DNA of 64,000 nucleotides from Sagittula sp048553715 (GTDB lineage: Bacteria > Pseudomonadota > Alphaproteobacteria > Rhodobacterales > Rhodobacteraceae): contig NZ_JBLZNC010000011.1 of assembly GCF_048553715.1 (NCBI RefSeq), forward strand, positions 3,384 to 67,383. Reading direction: 5' to 3'. The notes below the pieces were generated by a model that was not told the DNA's origin, searched no databases, and saw only the letters and a list, made by a program, of their open reading frames with translations. A program made the position numbers and the translations under genes. Shown here in pieces: positions 27,201 through 34,657 of this stretch (the stretch's first letter is position 1; each line of letters opens with the position of its first letter).

Positions 27201-29158
27201 TCGTCATCGCCGCCGGACCCGATCACACTGTCATCGCCGCCTGAGGCATTCACAAACACACCCGCACCGGTCGTAGATGCGTCGAAGGTGTCGGCCTGTG
27301 TGGTGAGCGTGAAGGCTTCGATCTCGGAGAAGTTGACCGAATCTGCGCCGTCACTGGCGCTGCCTGCCTCGTCTGCGGACAGCGTAACATCGACGCCATG
27401 GCTCAGGTTTTCAAAGTCCAGCCGGTCCGTGTCGGACGTGGTGCCTGCGCCTTCGCCCCCGACAATCGTATCGTTGTGGAACGCGTCAGAGACCACGAAG
27501 ATATCCGCATCATCCCCGCCGCGCAGCAGATCATTGCCGCCGTTGCCCTGCAACGTGTCAGAGCCCGCGCCGCCATCAATGGTGTCCGCCCCTGCACCGC
27601 CATAAACCAGATCGTCCCCCGCGCCCGCATCAATGGAATCCGATTGCGGATCGGCAGAAGGGGCGGTTGTGACAGGCGTATTGGTGAATTCCTGCATGGA
27701 GAAGGTGTAATTCGTCCCCGCCCCGCGCGCGGTCACACCAAAGGTCAGATTGTGCTGGTCCGCATAGTGGAACTGCGCCCAATGATCCTCGTCCGCCGGG
27801 GTGGAGGAGGTATTGTCCGACTGCACCGTCATCATCTCGCCAGTGCTGCTTACGGTCAGATGACTCGCTGGTGTCGAGGAGACCGAGACCCCCGTCACAT
27901 CCGACGCATCGACGCTGACCGTCTCGGACGTGGTGTCGACATCGGTAAAGGTCAGCGCGCCAGAGATCAGGATCGGTGCGCCGGTGGCCTGATCAAACGC
28001 CTCGAACCGCAGCTTCAGGCAGGTGCCAGAGGCGCTCATCCCGCTATCGTTGATCCAGACGCTGTTGTTGCCGAAAGACACATCCATATTGGGGTCGTCA
28101 GCGTCGACAATTGTCAGGCGGATCTGCACCGTGACGCCCATATCCGTGACGCCCACATTGTCATAAACCGCATAAGTCCCGATGATGCCGTCGCCGGTTC
28201 CGCCGGTCTCGGATATCGTGGAACAATCAAAGGACGACAGCGTGCCCGCCACGGTTCCGATATCCCCGTTGTCGCCGTGGATCGTATCATTGCCCGTGCC
28301 GCCAAGGATCGTATCAGCGCCGCCACCGCCCAAGACCACATCGTCGCCGCTGCCTGCGGTGATACTATCACGGCCTGCCCCGCCCTCTAGGGTGTCGGAC
28401 CCGTCGCCGCCCGACAGGGTATCGCGCCCCTCGCCGCCGTTGATCTGGTCGTTGCCTGCATTGCCCGTCAGGGAATCGTCGCCCTCTCCGCCGGAGATAT
28501 AGTCGTCACCCGACCCGCCGGTCAGCGTGTCTGAGCCGCCGGCCCCATAGAGTTCGACCCCTTGGGTTGTCGCCCCGGCATCGACGCTGTCGTCGTTGTC
28601 ATTGAGAACAACCCCTTCGATGCCATCAAAACTGCCCGCGCTGTCGACATCGGAAAAGCTGCCCTCTCCCTCGTCAATGAAGGTCACCGAAACGCCATCA
28701 CCATCCGCCACAAAGGACAAATAATCCGTCGCGGTGTCGTCCCCGCCCACGACCGTGTCATTCCCTTCACCCACGGCGAACACATCCGACCCTGCGCCAC
28801 CGACCATGGAATCGTCACCGCGTCCGCCCATCAGCGTATCGGAGCCGTCCCCGCCCCACAGTGTATCGTCGCGCCCGCCGCTCTGCATTGCACTGCCACC
28901 ATCGGGCGCGGTGACAAAGGTGAAATCGCTCAACCGGCCAGAGGCAAAACGCGCATTTCCCCCGCTGCGGTCGGCCTGCCCCACGATATAGCTGGCGGTG
29001 CCGTCGCTGATCAGGAAATAGCCCGTATCCGCGTCGAAGCGGACGGAAAAGGCATCCCCCAAGGCACTGAAATCCAGCTTATCCCCCGGCGTGGCCGAAA
29101 TGCCGGACCAAAAGCCCGCATCGTTCCAGTTCGCGGTGGTGACCGAATAGGTTGCCAT
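24248..29158 (-). CDS. RTX-type calcium-binding repeat protein with C-terminal Hint domain
   Basis: A 1636-aa secreted-type protein. A short N-terminal domain starts MATYSVTTANWNDAGFWSG and is followed by many RTX nonapeptides of the GGxGxDxLx type (about residues 95-1430, for example GGDGSDTLMGGRGDDSM) in several blocks separated by beta-rich linkers. The C-terminus (1442-1636) is a Hint_2 domain: Cys1442 in PCFTPGTRVKT, then VAEIAVGDRILTRDNGYQPV and VSPQHRL. RTX proteins leave through type I secretion without a signal peptide; here the usual C-terminal signal is replaced by Hint, as in many roseobacter proteins. ATG 29158 gives MATYSV. No T1SS genes are nearby. It lies downstream of the SARP-like regulator on the same strand. 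Confidence 0.9.
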   Translation of the reverse strand: MATYSVTTANWNDAGFWSGISATPGDKLDFSALGDAFSVRFDADTGYFLISDGTASYIVGQADRSGGNARFASGRLSDFTFVTAPDGGSAMQSGGRDDTLWGGDGSDTLMGGRGDDSMVGGAGSDVFAVGEGNDTVVGGDDTATDYLSFVADGDGVSVTFIDEGEGSFSDVDSAGSFDGIEGVVLNDNDDSVDAGATTQGVELYGAGGSDTLTGGSGDDYISGGEGDDSLTGNAGNDQINGGEGRDTLSGGDGSDTLEGGAGRDSITAGSGDDVVLGGGGADTILGGTGNDTIHGDNGDIGTVAGTLSSFDCSTISETGGTGDGIIGTYAVYDNVGVTDMGVTVQIRLTIVDADDPNMDVSFGNNSVWINDSGMSASGTCLKLRFEAFDQATGAPILISGALTFTDVDTTSETVSVDASDVTGVSVSSTPASHLTVSSTGEMMTVQSDNTSSTPADEDHWAQFHYADQHNLTFGVTARGAGTNYTFSMQEFTNTPVTTAPSADPQSDSIDAGAGDDLVYGGAGADTIDGGAGSDTLQGNGGNDLLRGGDDADIFVVSDAFHNDTIVGGEGAGTTSDTDRLDFENLSHGVDVTLSADEAGSASDGADSVNFSEIEAFTLTTQADTFDASTTGAGVFVNASGGDDSVIGSGGDDELHGGSGADTLRGDAGADTIHGDGGEDSVHGNEGDDSLDGGAGNDSLYGDAGNDWVSGGAGDDTVEGNEGDDTLLGGEGNDWLRGSFGNDALHGGAGDDYLWGGWGDDTFVIENGFGNDTVDAEGVDETTGDVLDLSAVTDDLTINLTAADGESGTVSDGTGTLSFVEIERIVLGGGRDTIILADGSGVDRIEGFDLTNSGDGSANDQLDVSGLTSDGTTPVTAGDVTVTDDGSGNAVLSFPGGEQITLIGVAPASLSTLDDLYAIGLPATRDHIVEGTAGADVIDGSYVGDPDGDRVDAGDSTAGTDDDSIDAGAGDDVISAGAGNDTVRADEGDDTVYGGAGDDVLYGYEGSDSIYGGDGDDLINTRTSVGTARPDTPYPSLYSADTDPGNDRDTAIGGAGNDTILTGDDADYVEGGTGNDSIEAGIDDDTVFGGSGADTILADEGNDSVDGGTGDDLIYGDGTDTVTGPLNVADDTDPAPTNSRDTLSGGDGSDSIYGMDDADTLYGDAGDDLVDGGIDDDVVYGGTGRDTVLGGDGSDTLYGGLGDDRIDGGADADRIVLEDGFGADTVSGGETVTYGTDDDTLDAGGLSAPVSVTYTGSEAGMLRSGTNTAEFDGIEGLTLTSGDDTVAGAGDSAGIDINAGAGADRVTGGAGDDSVSGDAGDDTLTGGAGSDTLRGGDGADRLRGGDGGDLLDGGSGDDNIQAGSGDTVLGGAGDDVFNTGPSHITGTDFSIIGGETGETSGDTLNVTGPATITMTGAESGTVTWSDGTTLTFSEIETVNYVPCFTPGTRVKTDQGEIDVAEIAVGDRILTRDNGYQPVRWRGTKALGHRELCRDPSLQPVLIRAHAFGPGRPERDMLVSPQHRLSFTGAQVQMLTGEEEVLAAACHALDHAAVQLSRPAQGVEYIHFMFDHHELVMSDGVWTESFQPGVMSLAGLDQRQRVELLHLFPELAQGDWETAYASARPALRQYQARLLMAG

Positions 29159-29366
29159 GTGCCATTCCTCATACGCTGCGCGCGGCAAAGGACAGCCCAT
29201 GGAAGGCTCTTACAGGGGAAAAGAGCCGGTCGAGGGTGCGCACAGTACCGCGGCGCCAATGACGCGACAATTATGGCGGGAATGCGCAAACCAGCCGGAG
29301 TTCCGGCGGAATTCAACACTATGGTTTACAGTGGGTTAGGCCTTACAACCGCGACACATGCCGCGC

Positions 29367-30974
29367 CTACAGCAGCGCCCGCAGGGGTGTCAGAAGGCCC
29401 TTATTGCGTAAAGTTCTGACCGGATATTCGGGGTCGTTGACCATCTTGTCGACGCTGAAACCCGGCTCGATCTTGGCCATTTTGCTGGCCACTTTGCGCG
29501 CCTTTTCGGTCTCGCCCTGCGCCGCGTAAAGCGCCAGCAGCGACCGCTGCGCCGGGCGCGACAAGGGGGCGGCGCGGGTTGCGGCCTCGGCTGCAACAAT
29601 CGCCTCGTCATTGCGGTTACAGGCCAGCGCCACGTAACAATGCCCCGTGTCCCACCAGTGTTTGAACGGCGAGGACCGCGCCACCGACACAGCCTTTGCC
29701 GAGGTCTCGAACGCCTTTTCCAGATCGCCCGCGCCCAGATAGGCCTCTGACAGCGCCTTGAGCGCAAAGGCCCCCGAGGGGTTACGCTCCACCGCTGTGC
29801 GGGCCAGATCCATCACCCCGGCGGTGTCGCCAAAGGCGGTGCTGCGGACCTTGGACACAATTGCCTGCACCAGCCCGTTGTCGGCATCCAGCTCCATCGC
29901 GCGATAATACAGCGCGACTGCCTCCTCTTGCAGGGCGGCCTTGTCGGCCTCTGCCATCTCCATCATCTGCGTCAGCCGGATCAGGCTGCTCCACGCCAGA
30001 TACAGCCCGTTTTCATCATGGCGGAACGCCTGATCCATCAGGCCGTAGGCCTCGCGCAGGGCGTCCTGATCGAAGCTGAACATCCGGTACAGGCCAAGGC
30101 GGGACAGGGCTGTGGCGCGGGTCTCGGGGCGGTCCTTGTCCAGAACATGCGGCAGTTTGCCGACAATCTGGTCCGCCGCTTCGAACACCGTGCGGGCGAT
30201 GTCGGTTTCAAAGTTCAGGATGGATTCAAGCTGATCGATACGCTGCAGTTTGGAATAGAGAATGCGGGCGCTCGGCTGATGCACCGCCTTGAGAAACAGC
30301 ATATGGCCGTTGCCGTCCTCGGTGAGCTGGCTGTGGATCACAACGTCCGACATGGGCGCATCCGGCGCGCCGATGTCATCGGGATCGACCTGACGCCACG
30401 CCCGCACATGTTCTGCGATATTCTCGCCAATCTGGTTCGACAGGACATCAACGCTCATCCGGTCGCGGCCGGGGGCTGTGTCCTCGGTGCGGCAGGTGAT
30501 CAGGATGCCCCGCACGGGTTTCGGTGCGGCCCGCGCCACCATCGCGTCCAGTTGCGCCCGTTCCTGACGCAGCCAGTCCTCGAACTCGGCGTCGCGGACG
30601 TCCATCCCTTCGAGCAATTCGGTCCGGTCGTCGGCTGGCACCACCTCTTCGTGCAGATCAACGCGGATGCGCGCACGATCCAGACCGACACGCGCGCGGC
30701 TGGCCTGCAATAGGTCCGCATCGTCGCCAAGGGCGGTGCGTAGCTTGGACAGGGCCTGACGCAGGTTCGCGCTGGCCTGTTCAGGGCCGAAGGTGGACCA
30801 CAGCTTGTCCTCCAGCCAGCGGCGCTGGCGTTCCATGCCGGGGCTGAGCGCCAGCATCGCGATCAACGCCTGGTTCTTGGCCCCTTTCGGCGTGCAATCC
30901 ACGCCATCGGCCGAGGTCAACCGAAGCGGTCCCAACACGTCAATTCGGAACAGATCCTGCCTGTAGCCAGCCAT
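29367..30974 (-). CDS. SARP-like regulator: winged helix, BTAD and TPR
   Basis: A 535-aa protein. Residues about 5-80 form an OmpR-like winged helix (FRIDVLGPLRLTSADGVDC, then SANLRQALSKLRTALGDD), followed by a BTAD-like helical domain and C-terminal TPR repeats (about 330-500). This is the layout of Streptomyces-type SARP activators, also found in proteobacteria. No receiver or ATPase domain is seen. ATG 30974 is chosen because GGAGGG lies 5 bases upstream; a TTG at 31025 would add 17 residues. It is divergent from the SHQ-repeat PAP2 gene and upstream of the RTX gene. SARP-type direct repeats occur at 34552-34591. Confidence 0.85.
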   Translation of the reverse strand: MAGYRQDLFRIDVLGPLRLTSADGVDCTPKGAKNQALIAMLALSPGMERQRRWLEDKLWSTFGPEQASANLRQALSKLRTALGDDADLLQASRARVGLDRARIRVDLHEEVVPADDRTELLEGMDVRDAEFEDWLRQERAQLDAMVARAAPKPVRGILITCRTEDTAPGRDRMSVDVLSNQIGENIAEHVRAWRQVDPDDIGAPDAPMSDVVIHSQLTEDGNGHMLFLKAVHQPSARILYSKLQRIDQLESILNFETDIARTVFEAADQIVGKLPHVLDKDRPETRATALSRLGLYRMFSFDQDALREAYGLMDQAFRHDENGLYLAWSSLIRLTQMMEMAEADKAALQEEAVALYYRAMELDADNGLVQAIVSKVRSTAFGDTAGVMDLARTAVERNPSGAFALKALSEAYLGAGDLEKAFETSAKAVSVARSSPFKHWWDTGHCYVALACNRNDEAIVAAEAATRAAPLSRPAQRSLLALYAAQGETEKARKVASKMAKIEPGFSVDKMVNDPEYPVRTLRNKGLLTPLRALL

Positions 30975-31073
30975 ACTACCCTCCGCAAGCGCTGGAAACG
31001 TAGCATCCGCAGGTTGTTCCGACAACCGGCGTTAAAATAGCGTAAAAAGAAAACAGCGCCGCGAACAGCTTTT

Positions 31074-31088
31074 GACGCATTTTGCGTC
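31074..31088. promoter_or_regulatory. Inverted repeat in regulator/PAP2 divergent promoter
   Basis: Perfect arms GACGCA/TGCGTC with a TTT centre, 40 bases before the PAP2 start, plus a direct repeat AACAGC at 31052 and 31064. No TCAC heptamer array like that at 34552 is present here, so a different factor may act. Confidence 0.35.
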
Positions 31089-31128
31089 GCGGCCCAAGAT
31101 AGCCTTAATTTTAGAAAGGACCTTTGAA

Positions 31129-32268
31129 ATGCCATTGTACAGTTTGGACAGTCATCAGTCCCATCAAAGTCACCAGTCCCACCAGAGCCATCAGTCGCAC
31201 CAATCTCACCAGTCGCATCAATCACATCAATCGCATCAAAGCCACCAGTCCCACCAAAGCCACCAGTCAACGGAAAGCCATCAGGGCGGGCCTGACACCG
31301 GGTTTACAGGCTCGGCACTGGGGGCTGCGCGCATGGGCACTGTGGGCCATTGGGATGGCAGCGCCGACCGTGACCCGCTGGGACAAAACCGTTCGGGCTG
31401 GGCCGCGCTCAAGGTCATGGGGACCGATCAACGGCGCGCCGTGATCGATCAGACGCTGTCCAGCCTGTCGTCTGTGTCGCTGAGCCATAGCACCTCTGCC
31501 AACACCGAAGGCCATATCGGACTGGCCGGGCAGACCATCGTCACCCTTAAAAAGCCCACCACCACCTTTTTGAAGGAAAAACAGCTGCCGTGGCTGCGCA
31601 CCTATTCGGACCTGCGCAGCGACCGGCTGAACGAGATCATCATGCAGACGGGCGACATCCAGTCGTTCTTTGCGCTTGTGGGCTATATGGCACCGGAGGC
31701 TACAAAATGGACCCTGTGTCTTAATCAGGCGATCTATCGTCTGTGCAATCTGTTGGAGATGCCGCTTAAACATGGTTTTGACGTGGCCCGCCCCATTGCC
31801 ATGTCGTCCAAGGTGCAGCCCGTCATCCAGACCCCGCCGCATGGCGCATGGCCCTCGGGCCACGCGACAGAGGCGTTTGCATCGGCCACCTTGCTGACGC
31901 GGCTTTTCTTTGACCGCCCCTTTGATCCGGCCAAGGAGATCGCGGACGGCAACCCGCTGTACCGCCATGCCGAACGCATCGCCATGAACCGCACGATTGC
32001 GGGGGTGCATTTCCCCACCGACAGCATGGCAGGCGCTGTGCTGGGTGTGACATTGGCCGAAGGGCTGATCCGTCTGCTCGACGGTGCTTCAGAGACGCCG
32101 ACGCGTCTGTACCACGGCGAAAGCTACCCCGGCGACTTTACCCTTGCCGCCCTGTCTGCCGCCTTTGAGGGCGAAGGATATGTGACCACCGGCACCGCGC
32201 CGCTCGACGGCACCTTGGTGCCCGCATGGCTGCGCGACCTGTGGGCCGAGGCCAAAGCCGAGTGGTGA
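31129..32268 (+). CDS. Vanadium haloperoxidase/PAP2-fold protein with N-terminal SHQ repeats
   Basis: A 379-aa protein. Residues 8-46 are thirteen uninterrupted Ser-His-Gln triplets, then Ser-Thr-Glu and one more Ser-His-Gln (to 52). The C-terminal half has the full three-part PAP2/vanadium haloperoxidase signature: Lys214-x6-Arg221-Pro (KHGFDVARP), PSGH at 242-245 (AWPSGHATEAF), and Arg288-x5-His294-x3-Asp298 (NRTIAGVHFPTD). It could be a phosphatase or a haloperoxidase; the ATEAF after PSGH is more usual in haloperoxidase-like members. No signal peptide is visible, so it may be cytoplasmic. AAAGGA precedes ATG 31129. Confidence 0.85.
   Translation: MPLYSLDSHQSHQSHQSHQSHQSHQSHQSHQSHQSHQSHQSHQSHQSTESHQGGPDTGFTGSALGAARMGTVGHWDGSADRDPLGQNRSGWAALKVMGTDQRRAVIDQTLSSLSSVSLSHSTSANTEGHIGLAGQTIVTLKKPTTTFLKEKQLPWLRTYSDLRSDRLNEIIMQTGDIQSFFALVGYMAPEATKWTLCLNQAIYRLCNLLEMPLKHGFDVARPIAMSSKVQPVIQTPPHGAWPSGHATEAFASATLLTRLFFDRPFDPAKEIADGNPLYRHAERIAMNRTIAGVHFPTDSMAGAVLGVTLAEGLIRLLDGASETPTRLYHGESYPGDFTLAALSAAFEGEGYVTTGTAPLDGTLVPAWLRDLWAEAKAEW
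31150..31284 (+). repeat. In-frame 9-bp tandem repeat encoding (Ser-His-Gln)n
   Basis: Fifteen 9-bp units, fourteen encoding Ser-His-Gln and one (31267-31275) Ser-Thr-Glu. Serine is encoded by AGT, TCC, AGC, TCG, TCT and TCA, histidine by CAT and CAC, and glutamine by CAG and CAA in irregular order. The protein repeat is therefore kept while the DNA repeat has diverged, which argues for selection on the protein. Confidence 0.9.
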
Positions 32269-32342
32269 CCCGATTGACCAGTGCCAGTAAACCGTAACTT
32301 GCGTGCCAGTGCGCCTTTGTCCCCAAAGGCAGTAACCCGTGG

Positions 32343-32374
32343 AACAGGGTGCCCCATCAAAAGGGCACCCTGTT
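32343..32374. terminator. Bidirectional terminator between PAP2 and S8 protease genes
   Basis: Perfect 12-bp stem AACAGGGTGCCC/GGGCACCCTGTT with an 8-base loop, followed by TCGTTTC. It lies 75 bases after the PAP2 stop and directly beyond the S8 stop codon, so it can end both convergent transcripts. Confidence 0.7.
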
Positions 32375-32379
32375 TCGTT

Positions 32380-34404
32380 TCACACCGCCACGGTCTCGCT
32401 TGGCACACGCGCGGGCAGCGGGGCCACCACATAGCCGCCCAGACGATCCGCGTGACAGTCAGGCACTTCGAACAGATCCAGAGCGTCGGGTTCGAAATCC
32501 TGCAGATGGGTGCTTTGCGGATTTCGGGCATTCACGCGCAGCCGATCCGCCGACAGAGCCAGCGCACGGGTGATCACGCCTGCCGCAGCACTGGTCCCAC
32601 GGATGCGCGAGACACTGCCCGACAACAGCGCGGTCGCAGGTAACCCGAGGCCCGCCATTCCGTCCTCGACCACAGCGGACACCGTAGGCCCCGCCATGCC
32701 CCACGGCGCCCCTTGGGCCGTGTAGACCGCTGGCAAATAATTGGCGGGATCCTTGGCACCCGTGCGCCCCACGTGCATCGCCGCCCCCACCGCGAAGGTC
32801 TGGCGCGAGGCTGCGCTGCACAGGCTGTTGCACCCGCCCGCGCGCTGCACAGGGCTTGGCGGCTTGGGCGAAGTATAATCCGAGGTCGCGGTATCCCAGC
32901 TGTAGGACGCGGAATGGTCGAAATAGGCTTGGCGGCCCCGTTTCGTGCTGCCCGGCAGACTGTCATCACGTTGAATGACAATATCCGCGCCGCGCGCGCC
33001 ATCCCCGCTCAGCTCCAGCCGCCATTGCCCTGCGGGGGCGACCGGCTCGGCGGCTTTGCGCGCCGTGGTCGGGGCGAGCGCCAGCACGTAATGGGCGGGC
33101 TCTGTTACCCCTTCGCCACGGCTTCGGGCGGGCTGATGGTACAGCCGCGCCACCGCACGGCCCTGCGCATCCTCCAGCGATTGTACTGTGCCCTCGTCCA
33201 GCGTGACCCAGTCCGACGCGGGCCCCTCGGGCGGGGTGATCCGCAGCGACAGCGCGCCTGATGGGCGAATTTCCAGATAGGAAGCGGTCCGGTCGTCCGG
33301 CAAAACCCGCATGTCCACTGCGGCGGATGGCATATCAGACGGCACCCGCGCGGCCAGATCGGCGCGAAACCCGTTGCCAAAGGACCAGACCAGCCGCACC
33401 GGCTGTCCGGTCCGCTGCTCCCAGCGCTCCGCCTCGCGCGCCATTTGACAGGCCAGAAACCCTGAGCCGTCTTTTGGCCCTGCCGAGACACCCAAGGACA
33501 GGTTCACAATCACAGGTGCGGTGGCGTCGATCTGTCGGGCCTGTTGCAACACCCAGCGCAGCCCTTGCAGCATATAGCTTTCCATGCCCGTGCCAGAGGT
33601 ATCATCGACCATCTGTGGCGGCAGGCTGACGGCGAGCAAGGGCCAGTCGGCCACGGGATCCCCGCTGTCGCTGTCGGCCCCCGCCGCCAGATCCAGCACC
33701 TGCGTGCCATGGGCGCGGGCGAACCGTCCCGGTGGCCCTTTGAGAACCTCGTCCAACGTGGTGTAGGCCGCCGCTTCGTCACGGCTGAACATGTCGCTGA
33801 TCTGGGACTGATCCAGCACCATGCCCGACAGGATACCGCCATCGGCGGCACGTGTTTCAAGCGCCTGCAGCCAGACCGCGTGAAAGCGGCTTTGGCTGCC
33901 GCGCCGAAACCGTTTGTTCAGAAAGCCTATGCCATCGTCGATCACCGCCACGATGGGCTGTCCTGCGGCCCATGGCGCATCCGCCGCTTGCAGGTGGCTG
34001 ATCCCGACGGCGGGGGTGTCCTCGTCCGCCAGCAAAAGCGGCACACCGGTATCGATCACCTCGAACACCGCGTCATGGCGCGCATCCTGCGTGCCCACCC
34101 TGCGATAGAGGGCAAATTCCTCTATGTCGGCAGAGGCTGTGTCTTCAAGTATGGCGCGTTCGTGTTCGTCGATCAGCAATGCCGGATCGGTGACAAGCAA
34201 GGAGCCCAATGCCTTGCGCGCGGCCGCCCTGTCCTCGCCCACCAACCTGACAAAGACCGGCTCGAACGCCGTGCCTTTTGTCGGTGTCACCGGATCCAAA
34301 GCGTCCAGCCGCCCGGTCAAAAGCGCGTGCCAATCCAGATAAGAATCGCGAAAGACGGCCTCCCGAGGCGCGCTCCAGCTCAAATGCGGGTAAATCGTCA
34401 TCAA
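32380..34404 (-). CDS. S8 (subtilisin-like) serine protease without signal peptide
   Basis: A 674-aa subtilase with an apparently complete triad: Asp156 (IVAVIDDGIG), His232 (FARAHGTQVLDLAAG) and Ser605 (IRGTSAAAGVITRALA), with the oxyanion Asn344 in WSFGNG. About 230 residues separate Asn and Ser, much more than in subtilisin; this insert (about 350-560) is beta-rich with Cys525/Cys529 (GGCNSLC). The N-terminus (MMTIYPHLSWSAPREAVFRD) has no signal peptide or recognisable inhibitor propeptide. Substrate unknown. It shares a 253-bp divergent promoter region, with four 11-bp-spaced repeats, with the 442-aa gene. Confidence 0.85.
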   Translation of the reverse strand: MMTIYPHLSWSAPREAVFRDSYLDWHALLTGRLDALDPVTPTKGTAFEPVFVRLVGEDRAAARKALGSLLVTDPALLIDEHERAILEDTASADIEEFALYRRVGTQDARHDAVFEVIDTGVPLLLADEDTPAVGISHLQAADAPWAAGQPIVAVIDDGIGFLNKRFRRGSQSRFHAVWLQALETRAADGGILSGMVLDQSQISDMFSRDEAAAYTTLDEVLKGPPGRFARAHGTQVLDLAAGADSDSGDPVADWPLLAVSLPPQMVDDTSGTGMESYMLQGLRWVLQQARQIDATAPVIVNLSLGVSAGPKDGSGFLACQMAREAERWEQRTGQPVRLVWSFGNGFRADLAARVPSDMPSAAVDMRVLPDDRTASYLEIRPSGALSLRITPPEGPASDWVTLDEGTVQSLEDAQGRAVARLYHQPARSRGEGVTEPAHYVLALAPTTARKAAEPVAPAGQWRLELSGDGARGADIVIQRDDSLPGSTKRGRQAYFDHSASYSWDTATSDYTSPKPPSPVQRAGGCNSLCSAASRQTFAVGAAMHVGRTGAKDPANYLPAVYTAQGAPWGMAGPTVSAVVEDGMAGLGLPATALLSGSVSRIRGTSAAAGVITRALALSADRLRVNARNPQSTHLQDFEPDALDLFEVPDCHADRLGGYVVAPLPARVPSETVAV

Positions 34405-34551
34405 AATTCCCCCTTGTCACAAAATAGGTCAACAAAAGGCGGTTCGCGCCGTTACGTCAAGCAAACCTCTGAAACCGCAGCATCATTACCGAAAAATTAA
34501 CGCCCCATGAGCATGGTTCACCCTGATTTTCATCGTTCCGGCCCTGCAAAT

Positions 34552-34591
34552 TCACAGCGCTCTCACGGTTTGCTCACGCTGCGATCACGGA
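34552..34591. promoter_or_regulatory. SARP-type operator: four heptamers at 11-bp spacing
   Basis: TCACAGC (34552), TCACGGT (34563), TCACGCT (34574) and TCACGGA (34585): four direct heptamers, each start exactly 11 bp from the next (7 + 4 spacer). SARP activators of actinomycetes bind direct heptamers with 4-bp spacers beside the -35 region. The last unit ends 67 bp before the start of the 442-aa gene. The SARP-like regulator at 29367-30974 is the obvious candidate. Confidence 0.7.
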
Positions 34592-34657
34592 GACTGCGGA
34601 AGCTGGCCCTAACGCAACGTCAGATGGCCAAAGGCCGCAGCCGATCAGGGGGATTTC

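Noticed and set aside
24900..28900. Long open frames on the plus strand opposite the RTX gene
   Set aside because: They are created by the repetitive high-GC codons of the RTX gene; they lack ribosome binding sites and recognisable motifs.
31150..31284. Short regular repeats that might be read as a CRISPR array
   Set aside because: Units are 9 bp, have no spacers, and encode an in-frame Ser-His-Gln tract; no cas genes are present.
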